Shown here: one piece after another, positions 41,906 through 51,977 of the stretch
Numbering within the stretch: the first letter of the stretch is position 1
How the letters are laid out: each line of letters starts with the position of its first letter
Assembly: GCF_011742555.1 (NCBI RefSeq)
Contig: NZ_JAAQQR010000003.1
Location: 372,001-436,000 of the forward strand
From: Luteibacter jiangsuensis
Lineage (GTDB): Bacteria; Pseudomonadota; Gammaproteobacteria; Xanthomonadales; Rhodanobacteraceae
DNA: 64,000 nucleotides
Direction: 5' to 3'
Translations under genes and position numbers: made by a program
The notes under the pieces: generated by a model
Database searches by the model: none
Told to the model about the DNA's origin: nothing
What the model saw: only the letters and a program-made list of their open reading frames with translations

Positions 41906-43783
41906 GTGTCGTTTCGTTCTTCCACCCTCGCGCTCGCTATCGCGACGGGTTTCCTCGTGCCCGCCGTGTCGTTCGCGGACGGGGCTTCCACCGACATGGA
42001 TTCGGTCGTCGTCACCGCCAGCCGCACCGAGCGGTCGCTGAACCAGGTGCTGGCGGCCTCCACGGTGCTCGATCGCGCCGACATCGAGCGCTTGCAGCCG
42101 CGCTCGCTCGCCGACCTGCTGGGCAGCACGCCCGGCGTGTCGATCGCCAACAACGGTGGCCCGGGCAAGGCGACCTCCGTGTTCATGCGCGGGACCGAAG
42201 CGGACCACGTGCTGGTGCTGGTGGATGGCGTGAAGGTCGGATCGGCCACGTCCGGCACCGCCGCCTTCCAGGACATTCCTGTCGACCAGATCGAGCGCAT
42301 CGAGATCGTGCGTGGTCCGTACTCGAGCCTGTACGGCTCCGACGCCCTCGGTGGCGTCATCCAGATATTCACGCGCCATCCCGAAGGTGCCTTCGTGCCG
42401 AATGCCTCCATCGGCGTGGGCAGCTACGACACCTTGCGCGGTTCCGCCGGATTCGCGGGCCGCGGCACACAGGGCTGGTACTCGGTGGAGGCCAGCCACG
42501 ACCAGACCGACGGGATCAACGCCTGTCGCGGCAAGCCCAGCCCGCGCGGCGGCGGTTGCTTCACCTATGAGCCCGACAAGGACGGCTACCGTAACAACGC
42601 CTTGTCCCTGAAGGGCGGCTGGCGTTTCGACGAGCAATGGGACGCCGACGCGACGGCCACGCGCACCGAAGGCCGCAACCATTACGACGGTACCAGCAGC
42701 AACTTCGCGGAGTCGGCGACGCAGGTGCTTGGGGGCCGCTTGCGCTACAGGCCGGCCAGGGACGTCGTGGTCACGGCCAACGTAGGCCGCAGCGAAGACC
42801 TCTCCACCGATTACGAGGACGGCACCTACGCCGATACGTTCAACACGCATCGCGACGTGGCGTCATTGCAGGCGGACATCGGCCGTGTGTCCAGCAACAC
42901 CGGACTCACCACGCTCGGCTTCGACTGGCAGCGCGATCGCGTGGTCGGCAGCACCGACTACCTCGTCGATGCACGCCGCAACCACGCGCTGTACGCGCAA
43001 TGGCAGGGCGAATTCGGCGACAACTCCGTGCAAGCCAGCCTGCGGCGCGACGAGAACAGCCAGTTCGGCGGCAAGACCACCGGCAGCCTCCAATACGGCT
43101 ACGCCCTGACGAAGACCCTGCGCGTGACCGGCAGCTACGGGACGGCCTTCAAGGCGCCGACGTTCAACGATCTGTATTACCCCGACTACGGCAATCCCGA
43201 GCTCGGTCCCGAAACTTCCCGGAACTGGGAGCTGGGCCTGCGCGGTACGCCGGGCTGGGGCACCTGGTCGGTCAATGCCTTCCAGAACAGGATCGACAAC
43301 CTCATCGTCTTCGACTCGAGCTTGAGCGGACCGCTGTTTCCGTTCGGGGGAGCGAACAACATCGCCCGGTCGCGTATCCGTGGCGTGGAACTGGCGGGTG
43401 ACACGACGCTGGGCGCGTGGCGCCTGTCGGGCAACGCCACGTGGCTGCAACCCGAGGACGAAAGCGACGGCCCCACCGACGGCAACCTGCTGCCGCGTCG
43501 TGCGCGCCGCACGGCACGCTTCGACGCGGACCGCAGCTTCGGTCCGTTGAGCATCGGCGCCAGCGTCTCCGGATTCAGCTATCGCTACGACGATACCGCC
43601 AATGCCAACCGCCTCGGCGGCTACGCCCTCACCGACCTGCGAGCGGCCTACGCCTTCGCCGATGCGTGGAAGGTGGAGCTGTCGGCGAACAACGTGTTCG
43701 ACCGTCACTACGAAACCGCTCGCTACTTCAACCAGCCCGGCCGCAACTGGCTGCTCACGCTGCGCTACCAACCGCGTTCCTGA
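41906..43783 (+). CDS. btuB: TonB-dependent vitamin B12 receptor (BtuB-like)
   Basis: 625 residues from GTG 41906, preceded by AGGGAG, with the signal peptide ending VSFADG. The TonB box region (MDSVVVTASRTERSLN), the plug domain (SLADLLGSTPGVSIANNGGPGKATSVFMRGTEADHVLVLVDGVKVGSAT, IERIEIVRGPYSSLYGSDALGGVIQIFT) and a C-terminal barrel ending LLTLRYQPRS are present. The PGKATSVFMRG-type plug matches BtuB. It should import corrinoids through the outer membrane; the riboswitch upstream and the cob genes downstream support this. An in-frame upstream ATG is less likely. Confidence 0.93.
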   Translation: MSFRSSTLALAIATGFLVPAVSFADGASTDMDSVVVTASRTERSLNQVLAASTVLDRADIERLQPRSLADLLGSTPGVSIANNGGPGKATSVFMRGTEADHVLVLVDGVKVGSATSGTAAFQDIPVDQIERIEIVRGPYSSLYGSDALGGVIQIFTRHPEGAFVPNASIGVGSYDTLRGSAGFAGRGTQGWYSVEASHDQTDGINACRGKPSPRGGGCFTYEPDKDGYRNNALSLKGGWRFDEQWDADATATRTEGRNHYDGTSSNFAESATQVLGGRLRYRPARDVVVTANVGRSEDLSTDYEDGTYADTFNTHRDVASLQADIGRVSSNTGLTTLGFDWQRDRVVGSTDYLVDARRNHALYAQWQGEFGDNSVQASLRRDENSQFGGKTTGSLQYGYALTKTLRVTGSYGTAFKAPTFNDLYYPDYGNPELGPETSRNWELGLRGTPGWGTWSVNAFQNRIDNLIVFDSSLSGPLFPFGGANNIARSRIRGVELAGDTTLGAWRLSGNATWLQPEDESDGPTDGNLLPRRARRTARFDADRSFGPLSIGASVSGFSYRYDDTANANRLGGYALTDLRAAYAFADAWKVELSANNVFDRHYETARYFNQPGRNWLLTLRYQPRS

Positions 43784-43808
43784 TCCACCCACCCTGGGAG
43801 AGTTTGTC

Positions 43809-44390
43809 ATGAAGCCCTTGTCCCGCCCGATGTTCACTGCCGTCGCCGCGATCTTCGCCATGGTCATGATCGCGACCCGCTTCCACCACTTCGGCGATGC
43901 GCTGCATCTGCCGGACGCGTCGATGGCACTGTTCTTCCTGGGCGGCATCTATCTGCGCAAGCATCTCGCCTTCGTGGGCTTTGTCGTCCTCTCGGTGCTG
44001 GTTGACTGGTACTCGATCCGCTATACCGGGGTAAGCGACTTCTGCATCACGATCGCATACTCGTTCATGCCACTCGCGTACTCGGTGCTCTGGTATGCCG
44101 GCCGTTTGGTCGCGCCGCGCTATGACGGAAGCCTGGCATCGCATGTCACCGTGTTTGCCGCCATTCTGGTCGGCGCCACGTTGTCGTACGCCGTGTCGAA
44201 CGGTGCCTTCTACTGGCTGGGCGGACGTTACACCGACCCGAACATGACCCAGTACGTGGAACGATTCGCCCAGTGGGCGCCGTTGTTCGTTCGTGCCGCG
44301 GCGGGCTACGTGCTGGTCGCGCAGGCGATCCAGGCCCTGGTGTTCCGCTTTGCGCCCCGCGCCGGCGACGGCAGGGCCGCACAGGCATGA
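43809..44390 (+). CDS. DUF6580 family membrane protein of B12 operons
   Basis: 193 residues with about five hydrophobic segments (MFTAVAAIFAMVMIATR, SMALFFLGGIYL, LAFVGFVVLSVLVDW, VTVFAAILVGATLSYAV, and a C-terminal one with LFVRAAAGYVLVAQAI). Such proteins resemble the S component of ECF transporters and occur in Xanthomonad B12 operons, so a cobalt or corrinoid transport role is plausible. It starts 25 nt after btuB and overlaps cobO by 4 nt (ATGA). The substrate is inferred from context. Confidence 0.75.
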   Translation: MKPLSRPMFTAVAAIFAMVMIATRFHHFGDALHLPDASMALFFLGGIYLRKHLAFVGFVVLSVLVDWYSIRYTGVSDFCITIAYSFMPLAYSVLWYAGRLVAPRYDGSLASHVTVFAAILVGATLSYAVSNGAFYWLGGRYTDPNMTQYVERFAQWAPLFVRAAAGYVLVAQAIQALVFRFAPRAGDGRAAQA

Positions 44391-45016
44391 GCGGCAACAC
44401 GCCGTGGCAGGACATGGACGAGGACGCGCGCCACCGCGACCGCATGCGCCGCAAGAAGGAACTGATCGACCGGCGCATCGCGCGGGCCACGATCGACCGC
44501 GGCGTGCTGGTAGTGAATACCGGTAACGGCAAGGGCAAGAGCTCGTCCGGCTTCGGTATGCTGGCGCGGTCGCTCGGCCACGGCTTCCGCTGCGGCGTGG
44601 TGCAGTTCATCAAGGGAAGCTTCTCCACGGGCGAGGAGGCGTTCTTCCGCATGTTCGAAGACGGTCCGCTCGACTACCGCGTGATGGGCGAGGGCTATAC
44701 CTGGGAAACCCAGGACAAGGCGCGCGACATCGCGGCGGCCATGGCCGCGTGGGAGGAAGCCGAGCGCATGCTCGGCGATGCGTCCTACGACTTCGTGCTG
44801 CTCGACGAACTCAACATTGCCCTGGTGAAGAATTACATCCCGCTGGACCGCGTGTTGCACGCCCTCGCGACGCGCCCCGAGCGGCAGCACGTGGTCGTGA
44901 CCGGGCGCGGCGCACCCGATGCCCTCGTCGAGGCGGCGGACACGGTCACGGAGATGCGTGTGGTCAAGCACGCCTACCAGGCGGGCATCCGCGCGCAGAA
45001 GGGGGTGGAACTGTGA
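44387..45016 (+). CDS. cobO: Corrinoid adenosyltransferase CobO/BtuR
   Basis: 209 residues. The CobA/BtuR-type P-loop is LVVNTGNGKGKSSSGFGML; the DELNIAL and VVTGRGAPDALVEAADTVTEM motifs and an N-terminal stretch MRRKKELIDRRIARATIDRG are typical. It adenosylates Co(I) corrinoids with ATP in the cytoplasm. The ATG overlaps the preceding stop (ATGA) and the next gene starts with a GTGA overlap. Confidence 0.96.
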   Translation: MSGNTPWQDMDEDARHRDRMRRKKELIDRRIARATIDRGVLVVNTGNGKGKSSSGFGMLARSLGHGFRCGVVQFIKGSFSTGEEAFFRMFEDGPLDYRVMGEGYTWETQDKARDIAAAMAAWEEAERMLGDASYDFVLLDELNIALVKNYIPLDRVLHALATRPERQHVVVTGRGAPDALVEAADTVTEMRVVKHAYQAGIRAQKGVEL

Positions 45017-46302
45017 CCCGGCACTGCCCCGCGCTACTCGTTTCCGCCCCGGCCTCGGGCCAGGGCAAGACGAGCGTCACGGCAGCGCTGGCGCGGGCGC
45101 ATGCACGGCAGGGACGGCGCGTGCGCGTGTTCAAGACCGGGCCCGACTTCCTCGACCCGATGATCCTCGAGCGCGCCAGCGGCGCACCGGTCTATCAGCT
45201 CGACCCATGGATGGGCGGCGCGGACGACGTGCGCGCGCGGCTCTACGACGCTGCTGGTGATGCGGACCTCATCCTGGTCGAGGGCGTGATGGGCCTGTTC
45301 GACGGGGCGCCTTCCAGCGCCGATCTCGCCGTCGCGCACGGTTTGCCGGTCATGGCCGTGATCGACGGCAGCGCCATGGCGCAGACCTTCGGGGCGCTCG
45401 CGCAGGGCCTTGCCAGCTATCGCCGCGATCTGGTGCTGAGCGGCGTTCTCGCGAATCGCGTCGGCAGCGCCTACCACGCGGATCTCCTCCGCGGCAGCCT
45501 GCCGCCGGGCATCGATTGGTACGGCACGCTGCCGCGCGACGCGGCCATGGCGCTACCGGAGCGGCACCTCGGCCTCGTCGCGGCCGGCGAACTGGCGGAC
45601 ATCGACGCGCGTCTGGATGCGCTCGCGGATGCCTGGCTCGCGCAGGGGGTGACGGTTCTTCCCCCGGCAGTGGCGTTCACGGCACCGCCGGCCGCTGCGG
45701 GCACGCGCCTGCTCGAAGGCCTGCGGATCGCCGTCGCACGCGATGCGGCGTTCGCCTTCATCTACCAGGCCAACCTCGACACATTGCGTGCCGCCGGCGC
45801 GGAACTCACGTTCTTCTCGCCGGTGGCCGGCGAATCCCTGCCTGCCTGCGATGCCGTCTGGTTGCCGGGCGGCTACCCGGAATTGCATCTGGATGCACTC
45901 GCGGCAAACCACTTCCTGCGTCGCGACCTGCGCGCGCATGTGGCCGCCGGTCGGCCGTTGCTCGCCGAGTGTGGTGGATTGCTCTACGCGCTGGAGCGGC
46001 TCGCCGACCGCGAGGGGCGCGATGGCGAGATGGCGGGCCTTCTGCCGGGCAGCGCGACGATGCAGCCGCGCATGGCCGCGCTGGGCATGCAGGAAGCCCA
46101 CCTTCCCGAAGGTATCTTGCGCGGCCACTCCTTCCACTACGCGAAGGCGGACGTCCACGCCGAACCGCTGGCGAAAGCCACGAATCCGCATGGCGGGCCC
46201 ACGGCGGAAAGCGTGTATCGCCAGGGGCGCATGACGGCGAGCTTCGTGCATTTCTATTTCCCCTCGAACGCGGACGGCGCCGCGCAATTGTTCCTGCCAT
46301 GA
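45013..46302 (+). CDS. cobB: Cobyrinate a,c-diamide synthase (CobB/CbiA)
   Basis: 429 residues from GTG 45013. The N-terminal P-loop domain is LLVSAPASGQGKTSVTAALARAHA with VFKTGPDFLDP; the C-terminal glutamine amidotransferase domain has the nucleophile Cys in LLAECGGLLYAL and FVHFYFPSNAD. It amidates cobyrinate or hydrogenobyrinate at positions a and c. Ring-forming cob/cbi genes are absent from the window, so the enzyme probably works on salvaged corrinoids or is a remnant of a longer pathway. Confidence 0.95.
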   Translation: MTRHCPALLVSAPASGQGKTSVTAALARAHARQGRRVRVFKTGPDFLDPMILERASGAPVYQLDPWMGGADDVRARLYDAAGDADLILVEGVMGLFDGAPSSADLAVAHGLPVMAVIDGSAMAQTFGALAQGLASYRRDLVLSGVLANRVGSAYHADLLRGSLPPGIDWYGTLPRDAAMALPERHLGLVAAGELADIDARLDALADAWLAQGVTVLPPAVAFTAPPAAAGTRLLEGLRIAVARDAAFAFIYQANLDTLRAAGAELTFFSPVAGESLPACDAVWLPGGYPELHLDALAANHFLRRDLRAHVAAGRPLLAECGGLLYALERLADREGRDGEMAGLLPGSATMQPRMAALGMQEAHLPEGILRGHSFHYAKADVHAEPLAKATNPHGGPTAESVYRQGRMTASFVHFYFPSNADGAAQLFLP

Positions 46303-47207
46303 CGACAGCGCTGAGCATGCCGGTGGCATTGTTGCTGGACGCCATGCTGGGCGAGCCGCGGCGCTATCACCCGCTGGTCGGCTTCGGACGCTTCGCGACC
46401 TGGTTGGAGACGAAGGTCTATGCGGACGCGCGCGCTGCGGGCGCCTTCGCGTGGTGCATGGCCGTGCTCGTGCCGGTCGGTGTGTTCTGCGTGTTGCGCG
46501 CCGCGTTGCCCTCTGTCGCTGTTTTCGTCATCGATGTGTCGGTGGCCTGTCTCGCGATCGGACGCCGGAGCCTGGCCGATCACGCGCGGCCGGTGGCGCG
46601 AGCCTTGTCCGATGGCGACCTTGACGCTGCACGGCGCGCGGTGGGCCGCATGGTGAGCCGCGATACCGAAGCGCTCGATGCGGGGCAGGTGGCCGCCGCC
46701 GCGACGGAATCCGTGCTCGAGAACGGACATGACGCCGTGTTCGGCGCCTTGTTCTGGTTCGCGCTGCTGGGTGGACCGGGCGTGCTGCTCTTTCGCCTGG
46801 CGAACACGCTGGACGCCATGTGGGGCTATCGCACGCCGCGCTACGAGCGCTTCGGTTGGGCTGCCGCGCGCGCGGACGATCTGCTCGGGTACGTACCCGC
46901 ACGGCTCACGGCGCTCACCTATGCGTGCGTGGGCGACTTCGCGAAGGCCATTCGCTGCTGGCGGCGGCAGGCTCCCTCCTGGGACAGCCCCAACGCCGGG
47001 CCGGTGATGGCGTCGGGCGCCGGCGCACTCGGCGTGCGACTGGGCGGCGCCGCGCCGTACCACGGCCATTGGGAGGAACGGCCCGTGCTCGGCGAACGCG
47101 ACGCGCCCGAAGCGAACGACATCCTGCGCGCGCTGCGGCTGGTGGATCGCGGAAGCGTCGCGTGGATGGCCGTTGCCGTCGTCATCGGGGTTGCCGCTCA
47201 TGCTTGA
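46299..47207 (+). CDS. cbiB: Adenosylcobinamide-phosphate synthase (CbiB/CobD type)
   Basis: 302 residues with several membrane helices. Conserved blocks include LLLDAMLGEPRRYHPLVGFGRF, GRMVSRDTEALDAGQVAAAATESVLENGHDAV, LFRLANTLDAMWGYRT, and WDSPNAGPVMASGAGALGVRLGG. It attaches aminopropanol phosphate or ethanolamine phosphate to cobyric acid in the membrane. The ATG overlaps cobB by 4 nt. The cobalt-corrinoid steps downstream of it (cobU, cobT, cobS) are all in the same operon. Confidence 0.94.
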   Translation: MTTALSMPVALLLDAMLGEPRRYHPLVGFGRFATWLETKVYADARAAGAFAWCMAVLVPVGVFCVLRAALPSVAVFVIDVSVACLAIGRRSLADHARPVARALSDGDLDAARRAVGRMVSRDTEALDAGQVAAAATESVLENGHDAVFGALFWFALLGGPGVLLFRLANTLDAMWGYRTPRYERFGWAAARADDLLGYVPARLTALTYACVGDFAKAIRCWRRQAPSWDSPNAGPVMASGAGALGVRLGGAAPYHGHWEERPVLGERDAPEANDILRALRLVDRGSVAWMAVAVVIGVAAHA

Positions 47208-48381
47208 GCACGGTGGACGTCTCGGCCGCGCGGTTCGCGAGTACGGTATGCCACGCGAAGCATGGCTCGATCTGTCGACGGGCGTGAGTCCTCATGCCTG
47301 GCCCGTTCCGCCGATACCTCCGGCGGCATGGCATCGCCTGCCGGAAGCCGACGATGCACTCGTCGAAGCCGCGCGTGCGTACTACGGTGCACGGCACGTT
47401 CTTCCCGTGGCCGGTTCCCAGGCGGCCATTGCCGCGTTGCCACGCCTGCGTCCGCCCTCGCGTGTGGCGGTGGTCGAACCCGGCTACGCCGAACACGCGC
47501 ACGCCTGGCGGCAGGCGGGGCATGACGTGGTGACGTTGCCGATGGATGCATTGCTCGCGCGCGCGGGCGAGTTCGATGTCGTCGTGCTGATCCGTCCGAA
47601 CAACCCGACCGGCGACTGCCCGGATATGGAAACCCTCCTGGCGCTCCATGCCGGAACAGTCCAGGCCAGGGCAATCCAGGCCGGAGCAGTCCAGGCCAGG
47701 GCAATCCAGGCCGGAACAGTCCAGGCCAGGGCAATCCAGGCCGGAACAGTCCAGGCCAGGGCAATCCAGACCGGAGCAGTATCTGTGGGAGCCGCTTCAG
47801 CGGCGATCCCGCGGCAGCGGGCCAGTTCACCGCGAGCGCCCATCGCCGCTGAAGCGGCTCCCACAGAAATGGCTTGGCTCGTCGTGGACGAGGCGTTCAT
47901 CGATACGCGCCCGGAGCAGAGTCTCGCACCCTACGTGCGCGAGGGAATCATCGTGCTGCGTTCGGTCGGTAAATTCTTCGGCCTCGCGGGTGCGCGAGCC
48001 GGTTTCGTCGTTGCCTCGCCCGGCCTGCTCGACGCATTGGCGGAAGCGCTTGGACCGTGGACGCTGACCGGCCCCACGCGTCATGTGGTGGCACAGGCGC
48101 TGTCCGACCGCGCGTGGCAGGCGTCGGCGCGGATACGGCTTCGCGAGGATTCGTCGCGACTGGCGAAACTCCTGACGAAGCATGGCCTGCCACCTTCCGG
48201 CGGCTGCGAGTTCTTCCATTACTGCGTGCATGCCGAGGCACGCGCGTTGCAGCATGCCCTGGCCGGGCAGGCCATCCTCGTGCGCCACTTCGATAACCCG
48301 CAGGCCCTGCGCTTCGGCTTGCCAGGCGACGACGACGCATTCGCGCGGCTGGACCGGACCCTCGCGGCGGTACTCGCATGA
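47200..48381 (+). CDS. cobC: Threonine-phosphate decarboxylase (CobC/CobD, PLP enzyme) with in-frame repeat insertion
   Basis: 393 residues of a fold-type I PLP enzyme: [13 protein letters not shown] at the N-terminus, [17 protein letters not shown] and the PLP-Lys region [18 protein letters not shown]. It makes aminopropanol phosphate for CbiB. Between residues 150 and 225 it carries an insertion absent from normal homologues: four copies of a 10-residue repeat ([AT]G[TA]VQARAIQ) followed by 27 residues encoded by a REP doublet. The frame is kept, and NPTG and the DEAF motifs lie on opposite sides of the insert. Activity may be reduced or the insert may loop out; it cannot be told here. Confidence 0.88.
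   Translation: MLEHGGRLGRAVREYGMPREAWLDLSTGVSPHAWPVPPIPPAAWHRLPEADDALVEAARAYYGARHVLPVAGSQAAIAALPRLRPPSRVAVVEPGYAEHAHAWRQAGHDVVTLPMDALLARAGEFDVVVLIRPNNPTGDCPDMETLLALHAGTVQARAIQAGAVQARAIQAGTVQARAIQAGTVQARAIQTGAVSVGAASAAIPRQRASSPRAPIAAEAAPTEMAWLVVDEAFIDTRPEQSLAPYVREGIIVLRSVGKFFGLAGARAGFVVASPGLLDALAEALGPWTLTGPTRHVVAQALSDRAWQASARIRLREDSSRLAKLLTKHGLPPSGGCEFFHYCVHAEARALQHALAGQAILVRHFDNPQALRFGLPGDDDAFARLDRTLAAVLA
47651..47780 (+). repeat. 30-nt tandem repeat inside cobC (4.3 copies)
   Basis: Four consecutive 30-nt units of the type CCGGAACAGTCCAGGCCAGG followed by GCAATCCAGG, starting at 47651, 47681, 47711 and 47741, then a 10-nt partial copy at 47771. Copies differ at one or two positions (GGAGCAGT vs GGAACAGT). 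A 30-nt period keeps the cobC frame. It directly abuts a REP doublet. Confidence 0.95.
47783..47866. repeat. REP doublet, copy 3, inside the cobC coding sequence
   Basis: CTGTGGGAGCC and its reverse complement bound the element, with GCCGCTTCAGCGGC and GCCGCTGAAGCGGC hairpins and a CCGCGGCAGCGGG hairpin between, nearly identical to copy 1 at 670-750. It is 84 nt long (28 codons), contains no stop in the cobC frame and encodes [16 protein letters not shown] and a similar Ala-rich remainder. REP elements are normally intergenic. Confidence 0.9.
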
Positions 48382-49844
48382 GCGCGCGCGTCGTCATGGT
48401 GCAGGGGTGCACGTCGGACGCCGGCAAGAGCACGGTGGTGGCCGCCCTGTGCCGGTGGCTGCGCCGCCGCGGCGTGGCCGTCGCTCCATTCAAGCCGCAG
48501 AACATGGCGCTCAATTCCGCCGTGACGGTGGACGGCGGGGAGATCGGACGCGCGCAGGCCGTACAGGCGCAGGCGGCGGGCGTGGCACCACACACCGATT
48601 TCAATCCGGTGCTGTTGAAGCCGAACAGCGACACTGGCGCGCAGGTGATCGTGCATGGTCGTGCGGTGGGAAACATGGACGCCGTGGGGTACCACGCCTA
48701 TAAGCGCGTGGCGATGGACGCGGTGCTGGCCTCGCATGCGCGCCTGGCGGCGCGGTATGCCGCCGTCGTGGTGGAAGGCGCGGGCAGTCCGGCCGAGATC
48801 AATCTGCGCGACCGCGACATCGCCAACATGGGATATGCGGAGGCGGTGGATTGTCCCGTGATCCTGGTCGCCGATATCGATCGCGGCGGCGTCTTCGCCC
48901 ACCTCGTGGGAACGTTGGCATTGCTGTCCGAAAGCGAGAGGGCGCGTGTCGTCGGTTTCGTCGTCAATCGCTTCCGTGGCGATATCGGCTTGCTGCAACC
49001 GGGGCTCGACTGGCTGGAGCGGGAGACGGGAAAGCCGGTGCTCGGCGTGCTCCCCTATCTGCACGGTCTGGTGCTCGAGGCGGAGGACGCGCTGCCGCGA
49101 TCCCGCGAAGCGAAGGAAGGGACGCGCTTGCGCGTGGCCGTACCGGCGCTGCCCCGCATAAGCAATCACACCGACCTCGACGCCCTGCGCCTGCACCCGG
49201 AGGTGGAATGCCTGTTCGTCGGACCGGGCGAAAGCTTTCCGGCCTGCGACCTCGTGGTGCTGCCGGGTTCGAAGTCCACCCGCGCGGACCTGGCCTGGTT
49301 GCGTGCACAAGGCTGGGACAAGGCGATTCTTCGCCACGTTCGTTACGGCGGCAAGGTCATTGGCATTTGCGGCGGCATGCAGATGCTGGGTCGTGCCGTG
49401 CACGATCCCGAAGGCATCGAGGGCGCGGCGGGTTCGGACGCAGGTCTGGGCCTGCTCGATCTCGAAACGACACTGGCGCCGACGAAGCAATTGCGCAATG
49501 TCCGTGGCCGCCTGCTGCCGGGCGGCGCGACCGTCACCGGCTACGAGATCCACTGCGGTGTGAGCACCGGCCGCGGCATGACGATGCCGGTGGTGCAACT
49601 GGACGACGGACGCAGCGACGGCGCGCGATCCGGCGACGGCCGTGTGCTCGGAACCTACCTGCATGGTCTCTTCGATGCCCCGGACGCACTCGCGGCCTTG
49701 CTCGGCGACGCGGGTCTCGACCGTGCGGCGCCGCTCGACCTCGTCGCCCTGCGCGAGGCGACCTTCGACCGCCTGGCGGACACCGTCGACGCACATATGG
49801 ACACGGCCATGCTCGCATCGCTTTTCGGTTTGCCGCCATGCTGA
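48378..49844 (+). CDS. cobQ: Cobyric acid synthase CobQ/CbiP
   Basis: 488 residues. The N-terminal ATP-binding domain starts [22 protein letters not shown] and has [26 protein letters not shown] and [21 protein letters not shown]; the amidotransferase domain has the Cys in [11 protein letters not shown] and the His in GYEIHCGVS. It amidates positions b, d, e and g. It overlaps cobC by 4 nt. The Cys-His amidotransferase pair is intact. Confidence 0.96.
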   Translation: MSARVVMVQGCTSDAGKSTVVAALCRWLRRRGVAVAPFKPQNMALNSAVTVDGGEIGRAQAVQAQAAGVAPHTDFNPVLLKPNSDTGAQVIVHGRAVGNMDAVGYHAYKRVAMDAVLASHARLAARYAAVVVEGAGSPAEINLRDRDIANMGYAEAVDCPVILVADIDRGGVFAHLVGTLALLSESERARVVGFVVNRFRGDIGLLQPGLDWLERETGKPVLGVLPYLHGLVLEAEDALPRSREAKEGTRLRVAVPALPRISNHTDLDALRLHPEVECLFVGPGESFPACDLVVLPGSKSTRADLAWLRAQGWDKAILRHVRYGGKVIGICGGMQMLGRAVHDPEGIEGAAGSDAGLGLLDLETTLAPTKQLRNVRGRLLPGGATVTGYEIHCGVSTGRGMTMPVVQLDDGRSDGARSGDGRVLGTYLHGLFDAPDALAALLGDAGLDRAAPLDLVALREATFDRLADTVDAHMDTAMLASLFGLPPC

Positions 49845-50359
49845 GCCTCGTTCTCGGCGGTGCGCGTTCGGGCAAGAGTGCCCTGGCGGAAAGGCTCGCC
49901 GTCGAGAGCGGCCTTGAGGTGCTGTACGTCGCCACCGCGCAGGCGCTCGACGGTGAGATGAGAGAGCGCATCGCACATCACCGCTCGCGCCGTCCGGCGG
50001 CATGGGGGCTTGTCGAGGAGCCGCTCGCGCTTGCCGACACGCTGCTCCGCCATGCGCGCGCCGGGCGCTTCGTCATCGTGGATTGCCTCACCCTGTGGCT
50101 GTCGAACCTTCTCGGCGCGGAGGACGACGCTCGCTTCGAGACGGAGCGCGATGCGCTGCTGCGCGCCACGGCTGCACTGCCCGGCGACGTCTGCTTCGTC
50201 AGCAACGAGGTGGGCCTCGGCATCACGCCGCTGGGCGAACTCACTCGCCGCTTCGTCGACGAAGCAGGCCGGCTGCACCAGTCCCTTGCGCAGCGATGCG
50301 ACCGTGTCGTCTTCGTCGCCGCGGGCCTGCCCCTGACCCTCAAAGGAACACCTCCATGA
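49838..50359 (+). CDS. cobU: Adenosylcobinamide kinase/guanylyltransferase CobU/CobP
   Basis: 173 residues. The P-loop [42 protein letters not shown] (with the guanylylated His), [11 protein letters not shown] and [11 protein letters not shown] are the CobU motifs in order. It phosphorylates adenosylcobinamide and transfers GMP to it. The ATG lies inside the cobQ end (7-nt overlap) and the stop overlaps cobT by 4 nt. Confidence 0.96.
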   Translation: MLSLVLGGARSGKSALAERLAVESGLEVLYVATAQALDGEMRERIAHHRSRRPAAWGLVEEPLALADTLLRHARAGRFVIVDCLTLWLSNLLGAEDDARFETERDALLRATAALPGDVCFVSNEVGLGITPLGELTRRFVDEAGRLHQSLAQRCDRVVFVAAGLPLTLKGTPP

Positions 50360-51399
50360 ACGACTGGCTCGCGGGACCCTGCCGCGTACCCGACCAGACC
50401 GCCGCCGATGCCGCCGCCGCACGGCAGGCCACGCTGACCAAACCGCCCGGGTCACTCGGCAGGCTCGAAGCGCTGGCGGTCCATCTGGCAGGCCTGCAGG
50501 GGAGCGCTCGGCCGAACGCGGCGCGCGTACGCATCGCCGTGTTCGCGGCCGACCATGGCGTCGCGGCGGAAGGGATTTCCGCGTTTCCACAGGCGGTAAC
50601 GGGCGAGATGCTGCGCAATTTCGCTCGTGGCGGTGCGGCGATCGCCGTGCTCGCGCGCGAACTGCAGGCGACGCTCGAAGTGGTGAACCTGGGCACGGTG
50701 AACGATCCGGGCGAGATACCCGGCGTGCGTCGTCATGTCATCGCCGCGTCCACGGCGAACTTTTGCACCGGGCCCGCCATGACCGAGGCGAAACTCGAAG
50801 CGGCCCTGGCCGCAGGTGTCGCCAGCGCCGCCGACGCCGTGGCCACGGGTACGGATATCTATGTCGGCGGCGAGATGGGCATCGGCAACACGACCGCCGC
50901 TGCGGCGCTCGCCTGTGCACTGCTCGGCGAATCCCCGGTGACGTTGACCGGCGCCGGCACCGGCCTGGACGCGGCCGGCGTGGCGCGCAAGGCGAGCGTG
51001 ATCGCGCGTGCCCTCGATCTGCACGCGGATGCCGACACGCCGAGGGAACGGCTGCGCCGGCTCGGGGGATTCGAGATCGCGGCACTCGCCGGTGCGTTCA
51101 TCGCGGCGGCGCAACGAGGTCTGCCCGTTCTCGTCGACGGCTTCATCGCCAGCGTGGCGGCGCTCGCCGCGGTGGCGCTGCGTCCGGATGTACGGCCGTG
51201 GCTGATCTTCGCGCACCGCTCGCAGGAGCGCGGCCACGCACGTGTGCTGGAAGCACTCGGCGCCGACCCGCTGCTCGACCTGCACCTTCGCCTGGGCGAA
51301 GCCAGCGGTGCGGCCGTGGCGGTGCCGCTGCTGCGTATGGCGTGCGCGTTGCACGGATCGATGGCGACCTTCGCCGAGGCCGGAGTATCGGAAGCATGA
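50356..51399 (+). CDS. cobT: Nicotinate-nucleotide-dimethylbenzimidazole phosphoribosyltransferase CobT
   Basis: 347 residues. CobT blocks are present: [101 protein letters not shown] and [10 protein letters not shown], with the C-terminal Glu (AEAGVSEA). It makes alpha-ribazole phosphate for the lower ligand. The stop overlaps the next gene by 4 nt. Confidence 0.96.
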   Translation: MNDWLAGPCRVPDQTAADAAAARQATLTKPPGSLGRLEALAVHLAGLQGSARPNAARVRIAVFAADHGVAAEGISAFPQAVTGEMLRNFARGGAAIAVLARELQATLEVVNLGTVNDPGEIPGVRRHVIAASTANFCTGPAMTEAKLEAALAAGVASAADAVATGTDIYVGGEMGIGNTTAAAALACALLGESPVTLTGAGTGLDAAGVARKASVIARALDLHADADTPRERLRRLGGFEIAALAGAFIAAAQRGLPVLVDGFIASVAALAAVALRPDVRPWLIFAHRSQERGHARVLEALGADPLLDLHLRLGEASGAAVAVPLLRMACALHGSMATFAEAGVSEA

Positions 51400-51977
51400 G
51401 CATCCACCTGCTACGGCATGGCGACACCGCGCAGCGCAGCTACCGCGGGCAACTGGACGATCCGCTATCGGCGCTGGGCTGGCGGCAGTTGCGCGAGGCC
51501 GTCGAAGGCATGGCGTGGGATCGTGTGGTGTCGTCGTCGCTGTCGCGTTGTGCCGCATTCGCCAGGGAACTCTCGGAGCGCCGGGGCTTGCCGTTGCGCA
51601 TCGATGCGCGCCTCGTCGAATACCATTTTGGCGAATGGCAGGGCGTACCCATCGAAACCATCGCCGAACGTGACGGCGAGGCGCTGGGACGCTTCTGGCG
51701 CGATCCGGTTGCCTGCCCACCGCCGGGCGGCGAAACGTTAGACGCGTTTCGCGCGCGACTCTCGGCAGCGCTCGACGACGTGGCCGCCGAAGCCGCTTCG
51801 GCACGCGTGCTGGTGGTAACACACGGCGGCGCGATCCGGCTGCTGCGTTGCGTCGCCGAGGGCCGCGACTTCGGCGACATGGCGGGCATCGACGTGCCGC
51901 ATGCGTCGCTGCATTCCCTCGTCTGGCAGCGTGTCGCTGCCGCGGCACCCGAAGCCCCTCGCCCATCGGAGGCCTGA
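51396..51977 (+). CDS. Histidine phosphatase, alpha-ribazole phosphatase type
   Basis: 193 residues. The phosphoglycerate-mutase-like catalytic motif LLRHGDTAQ (His nucleophile), [22 protein letters not shown] and [11 protein letters not shown] are present. In the cobalamin pathway this enzyme (CobC of Salmonella) removes the phosphate from alpha-ribazole phosphate. It lies between cobT and cobS with overlaps on both sides (ATGA and TGATG), which supports this role; similar phosphatases have other roles elsewhere. No symbol is assigned, since cobC is used above for the other enzyme. Confidence 0.9.
   Translation: MSIHLLRHGDTAQRSYRGQLDDPLSALGWRQLREAVEGMAWDRVVSSSLSRCAAFARELSERRGLPLRIDARLVEYHFGEWQGVPIETIAERDGEALGRFWRDPVACPPPGGETLDAFRARLSAALDDVAAEAASARVLVVTHGGAIRLLRCVAEGRDFGDMAGIDVPHASLHSLVWQRVAAAAPEAPRPSEA

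Noticed and set aside
47651-47780. Possible CRISPR array in the 30-nt repeats
   Set aside because: Repeats are directly contiguous with no unique spacers, are inside a coding gene and keep its frame; there are no cas genes.
47200-48381. cobC as a pseudogene
   Set aside because: Despite the insertion the frame is uninterrupted, PLP-binding and catalytic motifs are on both sides of it, and the overlaps with cbiB and cobQ are intact. Functional loss is possible but is not shown by the sequence.
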